From Acidobacteriota bacterium (GTDB lineage: Bacteria > Acidobacteriota > Terriglobia > Terriglobales > Acidobacteriaceae), in the NCBI GenBank assembly GCA_021836865.1, contig JAKBHH010000014.1:1-55256 (forward strand): a stretch of DNA of 55,256 nucleotides, written 5' to 3'. Below are positions 32,351-40,434 of this stretch, piece by piece. The position numbers and the translations under genes are program-made. The stretch's first letter is position 1. Every line of letters begins with the position of its first letter. Below the pieces are notes generated by a model. That model ran no database searches. It was not told the origin of the DNA and saw only the letters and a program-made list of their open reading frames with translations.

Positions 32351-32593
32351 TCAGCTCCCTCTCGATCCGCGCCGCCGTCGAACCCTTAGTCCCGAATTAC
32401 GAGAGATTGCTTCTCGATGCCGAATTACCGGTGGGTGTTTCTTGGGAACGAGTTCGCCGTTCTTCTGGATGAACTCAACGCTACCCAAACAAATGCCGCA
32501 AGTGCCTGGCATCCCCAGCCCATCGCCTGACCTGTGGCGGGAATCAGGCTTGCCACTGCCTTTGCACTGATTTGCTGGTTCGGGCCGTTTCAT
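32351..32593 (-). CDS. Small hypothetical Cys-containing protein (80 residues)
   Basis: A short minus-strand frame beginning MKRPEPANQCKGSGKPD with GTCGICLGSVEFIQKNGELV, which resembles half of a zinc-ribbon, and a basic C-terminus. GAGGTG lies 6 nt upstream of the ATG. It is not recognised, and the arginine-rich end may indicate a frame that is only partly real. The surrounding ~90 bp on each side hold nothing else. Confidence 0.4.
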   Translation of the reverse strand: MKRPEPANQCKGSGKPDSRHRSGDGLGMPGTCGICLGSVEFIQKNGELVPKKHPPVIRHREAISRNSGLRVRRRRGSRGS

Positions 32594-32706
32594 TTTTGCA
32601 CCTCAAATGGAGGGTACCTTGTTCGTTAGGCTCGCCGGCTGGGATGGATCGTTGAGAGCCTGCCAAATTGGAGGAATTCGCAGCTCGTGATGAGAAGTAC
32701 GGGTCG

Positions 32707-33531
32707 TCATGCGACGGGGAGTTCGGGGGTGGCGGCGAGGAGTTGGCGGGTGTAGTCCTCGCGGGGTGCGGCGCAGAGGGCTTCGGCTTCGCCGGTTTCA
32801 ATGAGTCGGCCCTGCCGCAGGACGGCGATGCGGGTGGCGAGGTAGCGCACGAGCGGCATGGAGTGGGAGATGAAGAGGTAGGTGAGGCCGTGGTCGCGCT
32901 GGAGCGCGCGGAGCAGGTTGACGATCTGCGCGCCGACGCTGACGTCGAGGGCGGAGACGGGCTCGTCGAGGATGAGCAGGCTGGGGCGCAGGGCGAGGGC
33001 GCGGGCGATGTTGATGCGCTGGCGCTGGCCGCCGGAGAACTGGTGCGGATAGCGCGAGAGGGCTGACTCGTCGAGTCCCACTTCAGCGAGTAACTCGATG
33101 GCGCGGGCGCGGCGCGCGGCGCGGGAGCGATCGACGCCGGCGGCTTCGCCGTGGATGGCGAAGGGCTCGGTGAGGATGTCGAGGATCTTCATGCGGGGGT
33201 TGAGGGCGGCGTAGGGGTCCTGGAAGACGGGCTGCATCTGGCGGCGGAGGGCGCGCATTTCGGCATGGGTGGCGCGGGCGAGGTCGACGCCGTGGACGCG
33301 GATGCTGCCGGAGGTGGGCGCGACGAGGCCGAGGATCATGCGGGCGAGGGTGGTTTTGCCGGAGCCGGATTCGCCGACCAGGCCGAGGGTTTCACCGGGG
33401 GCGATGGAGAAGGAGACGCGATCGACGACGGTGTGGTGCTGGATGCGCGTGCCGATGCGGCGCGGATAGCTTTTAGAGACGGCATCGAGTTCGACGATGG
33501 CTTCGGGCTGGGCCGCGCGGTCGTGGGCCAT
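32707..33531 (-). CDS. Oligopeptide-type ABC transporter ATP-binding protein (DppF/OppF-like)
   Basis: The 274-residue protein has the ABC ATPase motifs Walker A GESGSGKTT, Q-loop in PVFQDPYAALNPR, signature FSGGQRQR, Walker B LLILDEPVSALD and the switch histidine in LFISHSM. The PYAALNPRM segment is typical of the second ATPase (DppF/OppF) of peptide/nickel importers. Start MAHDRAAQ (33531) is preferred; an ATG 5 codons earlier exists. Permease, binding-protein and partner ATPase genes are not in the window, so this is an orphan or its operon lies elsewhere. It is divergent from the metallophosphoesterase. Confidence 0.92.
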   Translation of the reverse strand: MAHDRAAQPEAIVELDAVSKSYPRRIGTRIQHHTVVDRVSFSIAPGETLGLVGESGSGKTTLARMILGLVAPTSGSIRVHGVDLARATHAEMRALRRQMQPVFQDPYAALNPRMKILDILTEPFAIHGEAAGVDRSRAARRARAIELLAEVGLDESALSRYPHQFSGGQRQRINIARALALRPSLLILDEPVSALDVSVGAQIVNLLRALQRDHGLTYLFISHSMPLVRYLATRIAVLRQGRLIETGEAEALCAAPREDYTRQLLAATPELPVA

Positions 33532-33681
33532 GAGTGCATGGTACATGGCGCGGATCGGCGCATCATCTTCCGTTCACTGAGCCCGGCGTATAATTCCGGC
33601 ACGCTGGCGGAGCCGGCATGGCTCTGCCGGAAGCAGGCTGCGCGCGCGCAGCAACTTCAGACGGAGAGAGGACCTTCCCCC

Positions 33682-35028
33682 ATGTCCAAAGCCGCATTTG
33701 CCTTTGCCAACCCGACCTACACGGCCGACAACTTTTACACGTACAGCGCAAGCGACATCCGAGCCGATGCCAAGCTGCGCGCCACGCAGATTATCGAGCC
33801 GGTTCCCGCGCCGCGCGTTGACCCTCCGGTGATGGACCTTGGCACGGTGCTGCCGGCGAGCACGCTGGCGCAGATCCAGGCGGCGGGCCGCCTGGTCTTT
33901 CACTCGGTGGGCGATACGGGAGGAATCATCCGCCCGGAGCCGCAGCTTGCGGTGGCGGATGCGCTGACGGCCGACCTGACCAACAAGACGTTTGCCACGG
34001 GGTTGCCCGCGTTCTTTTACCATCTGGGCGACGTGGTCTATTACTTTGGGCAGGAGCTCTATTACCCGGAGCAGTTCTATGACCCGTATCGTAACTATGA
34101 CGCGCCGATCTTCGCCATTCCCGGCAATCACGATGGCGTGATGTACAGCAGAGAGCCAGTCAGCTACTCTCTGCAGCCATTTGTCGATAACTTCTGCACG
34201 GCGACTTCGCAGGTTGCGGTGCCCAGCTTTGCGCGCACCACGATGACGCAGCCGGGTGTCTACTTTACGCTGACCGCGCCGTTCGCGCGCATCATCGGAC
34301 TCTACTCGAACACGGGCGAGTCGGCGGGCGTGCTCAGCGATCCAAAGATCGGAACGGAGCAGGTTGATTTTCTCAGGAGCCAGCTTGCGGCGGTCCTGGC
34401 GGCGCGCAAGGCCGATCCCAACAATCGAAATCCGCAGGCGCTGATTGTTGCCGTGCATCATCCGCCGTTCACGGGCAGCAGCCAGCACTTTCCCAGTGCG
34501 GGCATGCTGAAGGAGATTGACACGTGTTGCCAGCAGGCCGGCATCTGGCCTGACCTTTTGCTCTCCGGTCATGCGCATCTGTATGAACGCTACACGCGGA
34601 CGATGCATGCGGATGGGCGCCAGATTCCCTATGTGGTGGCGGGCAACGGCGGCTACTATAACCTGCCGGGCCTGAAGCGCGGCCCCAACGGCAGCAAGCC
34701 CACGCCGGGCGCGCACACAGAGCCGGACGGGCTGGGGAACACGATCTCGCTCGACCAATACAACGACACGGACTATGGCTTTCTGCGCATTACGGTCAGT
34801 GCAGACGCCATTCAGGTGGAGGCGCTTGCCGTGACTCCGCCAGCATCGGCCGGCAACGCGCCGCCCACTGTGCATCCCATCGACACCTTTACGGTTGATC
34901 TGGCGGCGCACACGGTCGGCGGCCTGTCGGTATCGGCGCGCAAGGCGACTGGACTGCATTTGGCCGCCGACAAGCCAAGCTCGAAGAAGCCGGCGCCGCA
35001 TCGAGGGGGCGCGCGCACGAAGCGATAA
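33682..35028 (+). CDS. Metallophosphoesterase (calcineurin-like)
   Basis: The 448-residue protein carries the dinuclear metal motifs VGDTGG (about residue 78), HLGDVVYY, IPGNHDG, VAVHHPP and LSGHAHLYERY, in the order typical of calcineurin-like phosphoesterases and purple-acid-phosphatase relatives. No signal peptide is evident in the first residues. The tail after residue ~420 is basic and Pro/Lys-rich, possibly binding nucleic acid or membrane. The substrate is unknown. Ribosome binding site GGAGAGAGGA precedes the ATG. Confidence 0.88.
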   Translation: MSKAAFAFANPTYTADNFYTYSASDIRADAKLRATQIIEPVPAPRVDPPVMDLGTVLPASTLAQIQAAGRLVFHSVGDTGGIIRPEPQLAVADALTADLTNKTFATGLPAFFYHLGDVVYYFGQELYYPEQFYDPYRNYDAPIFAIPGNHDGVMYSREPVSYSLQPFVDNFCTATSQVAVPSFARTTMTQPGVYFTLTAPFARIIGLYSNTGESAGVLSDPKIGTEQVDFLRSQLAAVLAARKADPNNRNPQALIVAVHHPPFTGSSQHFPSAGMLKEIDTCCQQAGIWPDLLLSGHAHLYERYTRTMHADGRQIPYVVAGNGGYYNLPGLKRGPNGSKPTPGAHTEPDGLGNTISLDQYNDTDYGFLRITVSADAIQVEALAVTPPASAGNAPPTVHPIDTFTVDLAAHTVGGLSVSARKATGLHLAADKPSSKKPAPHRGGARTKR

Positions 35029-35093
35029 ACGAAATTGGCATCCCGGCCCGCATCGCCACGGTGGATGGCTGCGCTGCGTGCGACCGGTTGCGG

Positions 35094-36602
35094 CTACGCA
35101 GTCAGCCGGTCAGGGGAGATGGCGGCAAGCGGGCATTGGGTCCAGGCGCCGCTGCCGGCGGCATCGAGCGTGACCTCAAGCGCGATGTGGCTGGGCCGGA
35201 GGGTGTAGCAGCGCGTGGTGATGGCGGCGGTGTCGCCGATGAATGCTTCAAGCACCGAGGCATCGAGATAGAGTCGCACGGGCGCGGGGGCAGCGGTGCG
35301 TGCCGGTAACGGGAAGGTGCGATTGGCGCAGCGGCCTGTACCGGAGCGCCAATCCAGCACGAGCTCCCACGCGGGCTTTTTGTCGACGAGCAGACGCAGG
35401 GTTGCCGACTGTGTGTGCGGGGCGAGGTTGAGCGCGACTTCCTGATGCAGCAGGTCCAGCGGCAGGTTCTGCGCTCCGCCCTTGAGTGTGCCGCGCATCG
35501 GCGTGCCGCGCAGCTTCTCCACTTCAGCGGCGACGCGCATGGTGAGCCGGCCCTCTGCATTGACACCGAGAACGCGTGGAAGGGACATGCAGCCGGCCCA
35601 GCCCGCGGCGGCGTATTCGGCCTGCGGACGGGTCTCCTGAATCCAGCCCCACTGGATGCGGCGGCCGTCGGGGGCGAGAAAGCTCTTGGGCGCGTAGAAG
35701 GCGCCGTGATCCACAATGCCCTGTTGCCGCGGCGTGTAGAGATGGGTGTGCGGGTCGTAGTCGCCGGTGGTCCAGTAGACCTTGTTCTCGGTGGAGTAGA
35801 GCAGGCAGTGGTGGCCATCGAGGGTGAAGAAGTCGGGGCACTCCCACATCTCGCCGCTGTCGCAGGGATTGGCGGCTTTGAGGCCGTTGGGCTTGCCCCA
35901 GCACATCGGATGGACATACTCCCAGTGGCGCAGATCGTGCGAGCGATAGAGGAGGATGCAGCCTCCGCGCCCGCGTTGTCCGGAGCCGATGGCGAGATAC
36001 CAGCCGTCGGACTCCTGCCACGGGCAGGGATCGCGAAAGCCGGTGACGTGCATGTCAGGCGGCGGCGTGGCGATGACGGGCTGGGCAAGCTTGTTCCAGT
36101 GGAGGAGCTGGTCGTCGTCCGCGGTTGCGAGCATCTGCGTCTCGCGCAGCTTGTCATTGCCGTCGCGGATGGTGGCCTGGTCGCGCGGCGCATTCTGCAC
36201 GCCCGTGTAAATCACGGTGGGCACGCCGTGGAAGACGACCGCAGAGCCGCTGAAGCAACCTTCGCTGTCTGCGCCGCCGGGGGTGGGCGCGAGGGCGATG
36301 GGCTCGTGATGCCAGTGCACCATGTCTGTGCTGATGGCGTGGCCCCAGTGCATATCTCCCCAGACGGCGGCGTGCGGGTTTAGCTGGTAGAAGAGGTGGT
36401 AGTTGCCCTTCCACCAGATGGGGCCGTTGGGATCGTTCATCCAGTTATGCGGCGCGAGGAAGTGATAGGCGGGCCGCAGGCTATCGTGCGCCGGGGCGGC
36501 GGAGGCGGCCATGAACTGCGGCAGCGCGGTGACGCGGCGCCGGAGCGAGGCGGCGGCTGCAGAGGCGAGCATGGTCATGAATGCACGACGATGAAAGCGC
36601 AT
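35094..36602 (-). CDS. Exported GH32 beta-fructosidase (levanase/inulinase/invertase type)
   Basis: The 502-residue enzyme starts with a Tat-type signal (FHRRAFMTMLASAAAAS). The three catalytic motifs of GH32 are present: WMNDPNG with nucleophile D57, FRDP with D191, and WECPDFF with acid/base E254. A C-terminal beta-sandwich (about 350-500) follows. Such enzymes release fructose from sucrose, levan or inulin outside the cytoplasm. It is a single gene, divergent from the lipoprotein gene at 36829, and part of a carbohydrate-degrading block with GH29 and GH31 genes. Confidence 0.94.
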   Translation of the reverse strand: MRFHRRAFMTMLASAAAASLRRRVTALPQFMAASAAPAHDSLRPAYHFLAPHNWMNDPNGPIWWKGNYHLFYQLNPHAAVWGDMHWGHAISTDMVHWHHEPIALAPTPGGADSEGCFSGSAVVFHGVPTVIYTGVQNAPRDQATIRDGNDKLRETQMLATADDDQLLHWNKLAQPVIATPPPDMHVTGFRDPCPWQESDGWYLAIGSGQRGRGGCILLYRSHDLRHWEYVHPMCWGKPNGLKAANPCDSGEMWECPDFFTLDGHHCLLYSTENKVYWTTGDYDPHTHLYTPRQQGIVDHGAFYAPKSFLAPDGRRIQWGWIQETRPQAEYAAAGWAGCMSLPRVLGVNAEGRLTMRVAAEVEKLRGTPMRGTLKGGAQNLPLDLLHQEVALNLAPHTQSATLRLLVDKKPAWELVLDWRSGTGRCANRTFPLPARTAAPAPVRLYLDASVLEAFIGDTAAITTRCYTLRPSHIALEVTLDAAGSGAWTQCPLAAISPDRLTA

Positions 36603-36828
36603 TGGAGAAACCCTCCCATGGGGACGAGGCGCGACTCTTCATGCTGCCATGCGGGTCTGGTCTTCGCCAAGTTGCGATGTTCGCGGCAAGGAGGCGCAAC
36701 TAGTTTTTGCCGAGTGTGTCTAGAAGGACAACTGCCGCGCGCGAGAATCATCTTTAACCCGGAATGGCTGATTGCCGCGGGTGCGATGGAGGTGCGGTGT
36801 GCGAGTCCACTCTTTTTGAGGTCGAATG

Positions 36829-37155
36829 ATGCGTAAAGCTCTTTTGTGCGCGGCGCTAGCCGTGTGTGCCTTTGCGGCCGGGTGCGCTCACCCGCAGCCG
36901 GTGGTCTATGCCGCTCCGCCCCCGCCGCCTCCTCCGCCGGCGGTCTTCAGCGCGGTGGCGCAGCAGGCCTACCATGCGGGCGTTGAAGCAGCGCGGCGCG
37001 ACGTTGCCGCAGGGCTGGCGCCCAACGTGAAACGTCATCCCTACTTCCGCAATCCTCCGGTGGCGCCGGAGCTGATCGGGGACTACCGGCATGGTTTCCG
37101 CGAGGGCTATCGCGTGGTGTATCGGAGCGTGGCTCCGCCGCCGCCTGTGGGCTGA
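36829..37155 (+). CDS. Small proline-rich lipoprotein
   Basis: The 108-residue product has a lipoprotein signal (MRKALLCAALAVCAFAAGC) with a lipobox ending in Cys, a proline tract (about 30-38), and a C-terminal domain with YHAGVEAARRDVAAGL and GDYRHGFREGYRVVYRS. It should be anchored to a membrane after lipidation. GAGG lies 7 nt upstream of this ATG; another ATG is one codon earlier. It is convergent with the GH29 gene 15 bp away. The function is unknown. Confidence 0.75.
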   Translation: MRKALLCAALAVCAFAAGCAHPQPVVYAAPPPPPPPPAVFSAVAQQAYHAGVEAARRDVAAGLAPNVKRHPYFRNPPVAPELIGDYRHGFREGYRVVYRSVAPPPPVG

Positions 37156-37170
37156 TCAGGCGGGAACGAA

Positions 37171-38856
37171 TTACTTTGCCGCGGGCGTGAGTTTGAGCGC
37201 ATAGGCGTAGGTGCAGGCTGCGTCCGCGGGCAGGGTGACCGCGAGCGCGTCGGCACCCTGGGTCCATGTCACCTTTTCATTGGAACCGAGCAGTGTAATG
37301 GAAGCGATAGGCAGCGATGCCCCCTCATGCGCCCATCCGAGGGAGTGGATGACGGCTTTGCCGGCCATCTCCCCGCTCTTCGCCGGGCAGGCCATGCCGA
37401 TGGCGTAGACGGTCGAGCCTTTGGCGGTGAAGCGAAAATCTTCCGGCGTGTAAGGCTTGGTGTCTGTGTCGTGAAATGCGCCGGCCTCGACTTTGGTGGG
37501 GCCTTCGCCGAAGGTGGTCCAGGGCGTGGTGCCGTAGATCGCTTCGCCGTTGACCTTGAGCCATGCGCCCATGGCGCGGAGCGTGGTCTGGACTTCATCC
37601 GGAATGGTGCCGTCGGAGCGGGGGCCGAAGTTGAGCAGCAGGTTGCCGTTCTTGCTCACGATGTCAACAAGCTGACGGACGAGGAAGTCGGGCGTCTTGA
37701 AGGTATCGTGCTCGATGTAGCCCCAGCTCTTGTTGCTGATGGAGGTATCGGTCTGCCAGTGCTGGGGGACGATGTGGTCCTGCTGACCGCGCTCGAAGTC
37801 CTGCACGGCGGCGGGGTAGTCCATCGCGTAATCCTTGAAGTTGATGACGCCGGTGTAGCCGTGGGCGGCTGCGTAGTTGTAGTAGAAGGCGGTGAAGCGC
37901 GTGACGGCGTGTCGCATGGCAGGCTGGCCAATCCACCAGTCAAAGTAGACGATCTCGGGGTGGTACTTCTGGACAAGCTCGGTATCGCGAGCGAGCCAGT
38001 CATTGGCCCAGGCATCGCTGACGTAGGTCCAGTCATTGGTGAGGCCGCCTTTTCCGCTGAGCCACTGATGAGCGGGGCCGTAGAGTGAGGCATTCTTCGG
38101 ATCATTCACGTCAGAGCGGATGGCGCGGCCGCCGTCATAGAAGAAGTTGTGCTCGACGCGATGGGAGCTGAGGCCGAAGTGGAGGCCTTCAGCGCGGATG
38201 GCCTTTGCGAGCTCGCCGAGGGTATCGCGTCTGGGACCCATCTTGACGACGGTCCAGTCGCTGAGGCCGGAGTCGTACATGGAGAAGCCGTCGTGGTGCT
38301 CGGCGACGGGAACGACGTATTGCGCGCCGGACTCCTTGAAGAGCGCGGCCCAGGCGGTGGCGTCGAAATGCTCGGCGCGGAAGAGCGGGATGAAGTCCTT
38401 GTAGCCCTTACACCCCGCGGACGAAGACCTGTCCGCGGGGGCCCCGCTGCACCCTTCGCCATTGTGGCCGAAGCGGGCCTGGAAGTCTTTGTATGCGCCG
38501 TCGCCGGGGTGGTACATGTTGCGCGGGTACCACTCGTTTTCCGCGGCAGGGACGGAGTAGACGCCCCAGTGGATGAAGATGCCGAACTTGGCGTCCTTGT
38601 ACCACTGCGGCTGCTGGTACTTTTCCAGCGAGGCCCAGTCGGCGCGGAAGGGACCGTCGTTTTGCTGCTTCAGTTCTTCGGCGAGCAGGCTGGCGCGCTC
38701 GGCGTCGTATTTGCTGACGGCCTGCTGCCACTCCTGGTCGATCTGCTCTGCCGATTTGACACCGAGGGTGGGGGCGTAGGGGTCGGCGGGGGTGGACTGG
38801 GCGAGAACGAGAGGTGCGGAGAGCAGCAGGGCGAGAGAACAAGCCAGATTTCGCAT
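37171..38856 (-). CDS. Secreted GH29 alpha-L-fucosidase with in-frame palindromic insertion
   Basis: The 561-residue enzyme has a signal peptide (about 1-20). The GH29 catalytic barrel includes FGIFIHWGVYSVPA, AEHHDGFSMYDS and EIVYFDWWIG with candidate nucleophile D306, then a C-terminal beta domain. GH29 enzymes remove alpha-L-fucose from glycans. Between the conserved RFGHNG and GYKDFIPLF segments lies an extra stretch (residues ~134-150, with C136 and C149) encoded by a 10-bp-stem palindrome (38413-38440). The insertion keeps the frame and the downstream catalytic residues are intact, so the enzyme should be active. Promoters diverge towards the arsR cassette. Confidence 0.93.
   Translation of the reverse strand: MRNLACSLALLLSAPLVLAQSTPADPYAPTLGVKSAEQIDQEWQQAVSKYDAERASLLAEELKQQNDGPFRADWASLEKYQQPQWYKDAKFGIFIHWGVYSVPAAENEWYPRNMYHPGDGAYKDFQARFGHNGEGCSGAPADRSSSAGCKGYKDFIPLFRAEHFDATAWAALFKESGAQYVVPVAEHHDGFSMYDSGLSDWTVVKMGPRRDTLGELAKAIRAEGLHFGLSSHRVEHNFFYDGGRAIRSDVNDPKNASLYGPAHQWLSGKGGLTNDWTYVSDAWANDWLARDTELVQKYHPEIVYFDWWIGQPAMRHAVTRFTAFYYNYAAAHGYTGVINFKDYAMDYPAAVQDFERGQQDHIVPQHWQTDTSISNKSWGYIEHDTFKTPDFLVRQLVDIVSKNGNLLLNFGPRSDGTIPDEVQTTLRAMGAWLKVNGEAIYGTTPWTTFGEGPTKVEAGAFHDTDTKPYTPEDFRFTAKGSTVYAIGMACPAKSGEMAGKAVIHSLGWAHEGASLPIASITLLGSNEKVTWTQGADALAVTLPADAACTYAYALKLTPAAK
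38413..38450 (-). repeat. Palindromic element inside the fucosidase gene (copy F)
   Basis: CCCCGCGGAC (38413-38422) and GTCCGCGGGG (38431-38440) form a perfect 10-bp stem around an 8-nt loop, followed by GCCCC. On the gene strand it is read as SGAPADRSSSAGC. The GAP core matches the translation of copies A and B. Confidence 0.8.
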
Positions 38857-38932
38857 AGAGCCGCATGGTAGCGCTCTGCTGCTGAGGCGGGCAAACGTAT
38901 ACCGTGCGCGTGCGTGCAGAGACGAATTACGC

Positions 38933-38960
38933 TTGACATATTCCTATATAGGAATGTAAT
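38933..38960 (+). promoter_or_regulatory. Promoter of the arsR-SRPBCC-dinB cassette
   Basis: TTGACA (38933-38938) and TGTAAT (38955-38960) are spaced by 16 bp, a near-consensus sigma-70 promoter. The -10 box ends 8 nt before the arsR ATG and no Shine-Dalgarno sequence is present, so the transcript is probably leaderless or nearly so. Confidence 0.7.
38940..38955. promoter_or_regulatory. Putative ArsR-family operator
   Basis: ATTCCTATATAGGAAT is a perfect 16-bp palindrome placed exactly between the -35 and -10 boxes, where bound repressor would block RNA polymerase. Autoregulation by the ArsR protein encoded just downstream is the obvious reading (inference). Confidence 0.7.
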
Positions 38961-38968
38961 GTTTCTTC

Positions 38969-39340
38969 ATGGCACGAGCGGCGACCACGTCCGATGCATT
39001 TAACGCGATTGCGGAGCCGAGGCGGCGAGAAATTCTGACCCTGCTGATCGTGCGGGAGCGGCCCGTGAACGAGATTGTGGCCGAACTGGGCCTGGACCAG
39101 CCGTCGGTGTCGAAACATCTGCGGGTGCTGCGGGACGTAGGACTGGTGCGGGTGCGCTGCGATGGGCGGCAGAAGTTCTATCGCACCCAGGCAGAGGCGA
39201 TCCGGCCGCTACATGAGTGGGCCGCGACGTTTGAGCGGTACTGGAGCCATCAACTGAATCGAGTGAAAGAGCGGGCCGAGCGGGCCGCTGCTCAGGAATC
39301 CAAATCAACCCCACACACTGGAGGAAAAGACGATGATTGA
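38969..39340 (+). CDS. ArsR-family winged-helix repressor
   Basis: The 123-residue protein has the ArsR winged helix: FNAIAEPRRREILTLL, then EIVAELGLDQPSVSKHLRVL as helix-turn-helix, and the wing RVRCDGRQKFYRT. It lacks an obvious cysteine metal site, as in the SdpR/metal-independent subgroup that is usually paired with SRPBCC proteins. The start codon follows the -10 box directly, without a ribosome binding site. Its last 8 bp overlap the SRPBCC gene, so the two are coupled. The palindromic operator in its promoter suggests autoregulation. Confidence 0.92.
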   Translation: MARAATTSDAFNAIAEPRRREILTLLIVRERPVNEIVAELGLDQPSVSKHLRVLRDVGLVRVRCDGRQKFYRTQAEAIRPLHEWAATFERYWSHQLNRVKERAERAAAQESKSTPHTGGKDDD

Positions 39341-39788
39341 AGCCCCTGTCAACATTGAAGACATGACACTGAGCGTGAAGCAGGAGGTTCGTGTTCGCGC
39401 ATCGATCGAGACCACATTCGCGGCATTGCTGGAGCAGCTTGGTCCGCTGAACGAACGGCCGGACGGGACAGCGATGCCCTTGAAGCTGGAGGCGTGGCCG
39501 GGGGGACGGTGGTTCCGCGACCTGGGCGACGGGAATGGCCATTTCTGGGGCAACGTGCAGGCGATCAAGAGGCCAACACTGCTGGAGATGACTGGCCCGC
39601 TGTTTATGTCGTATCCGGTTGCCAATAACGTGCAATATCGGCTCCGCGAGGAGAACGGAGAGACGGTGATTGAGTTTCAGCACGCCGGCTTTGGATTAAT
39701 CCTGGAAGACCACCGGAAGGGCGTCTCGGTGGGATGGGGATACATTCACGAACAGGTGCGGAAGCGCGCGGAGACGCAGCGCAGCTAG
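39333..39788 (+). CDS. SRPBCC/AHSA1-family protein
   Basis: The 151-residue protein shows the START-like fold pattern: strand VKQEVRVRASIETTFAALLE, then LEAWPGGRWFRDLGDG, the strand FWGNVQAIKRPTLLEMTGPL, and VIEFQHAGFGLI with a long C-terminal helix. SRPBCC proteins bind hydrophobic ligands; the ArsR neighbour suggests the pair responds to a small organic molecule. Translation is coupled to arsR through an 8-bp overlap, and GGAGG lies upstream of the ATG. The ligand is unknown. Confidence 0.88.
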   Translation: MIEAPVNIEDMTLSVKQEVRVRASIETTFAALLEQLGPLNERPDGTAMPLKLEAWPGGRWFRDLGDGNGHFWGNVQAIKRPTLLEMTGPLFMSYPVANNVQYRLREENGETVIEFQHAGFGLILEDHRKGVSVGWGYIHEQVRKRAETQRS

Positions 39789-39829
39789 CGCGACGATGGC
39801 CTGAACGCAACACGAACCCGGAGAGGAGG

Positions 39830-40345
39830 ATGGACGTGTCCATCGCACAGACTTATCTTGCAGAGTTTGAAGTGCAGGCGCCGGTGACGCGGAAGTTTCT
39901 TGAGCGGCTTCCTGAGGAGAAGTTGCTGTGGAAGCCGCATGCGAAGTCAATGACGGCGGGACAACTGGCCTACCACCTGGCGCTTGTGCCGGGGGGCGTG
40001 GTGCGGGCGGCGCAGAAGAATCCGGCGCCTGCGCCGGACTTTGCCTTTCCGCAGCCGGCAAGCGTCCGCGAAGTGCTCTCGACCTTCGAGGAAAGCATTA
40101 CCGCGGTGCGGGAGGCGCTGCCGCGCTTTGACGATGCGGACCTGCGTGAGACCTGGAGGCTGGTTGCGGGCGACCGGGAAGTGCTGGCGATGCCGCGCGG
40201 CCAGTTCTTGCGCGACGTGATGCTGAACCACTGGTACCAGCATCGCGGCCAGTTCAGCGTGTATCTGCGCCTGCTCGATATTGCCGTGCCTGCCAGTTGG
40301 GGACCGAGCGCGGATGAAGCTCCGGCCTTCATGCAGAAGGCTTGA
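39830..40345 (+). CDS. DinB-family putative metal-dependent protein
   Basis: The 171-residue protein is predicted to be a four-helix bundle of the DinB/YfiT type, with histidines in AGQLAYHLALVP and MLNHWYQHRGQ as likely metal ligands. Members act as metal-dependent thiol transferases or are uncharacterised. ATG 39830 (or GTG 39836) follows GGAGAGGAGG. It starts about 40 bp after the SRPBCC gene in the same direction and is probably the third gene of that cassette. Confidence 0.85.
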   Translation: MDVSIAQTYLAEFEVQAPVTRKFLERLPEEKLLWKPHAKSMTAGQLAYHLALVPGGVVRAAQKNPAPAPDFAFPQPASVREVLSTFEESITAVREALPRFDDADLRETWRLVAGDREVLAMPRGQFLRDVMLNHWYQHRGQFSVYLRLLDIAVPASWGPSADEAPAFMQKA

Positions 40346-40383
40346 GCCGGCAAATCGAAAAGCGGCAATGATGCTGGCTCGAC

Positions 40384-40417
40384 CGCGGACGGCGCCGCGT
40401 GTGCTTTGCCGTCCGCG
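40384..40417. terminator. Hairpin between converging dinB-like and GH31 genes
   Basis: CGCGGACGGC (40384-40393) and GCCGTCCGCG (40408-40417) form a perfect 10-bp stem with a 14-nt loop in the 89-bp gap between two converging genes. It lacks a T-tract on either side, so its role as a bidirectional terminator is only probable. Confidence 0.5.
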
Positions 40418-40434
40418 ATGGGTGTGCTGCGCAG

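Noticed and set aside
36603-36828. Coding potential between GH32 and the lipoprotein gene
   Set aside because: Only a shadow frame with no ribosome binding site or motif; treated as promoter region.
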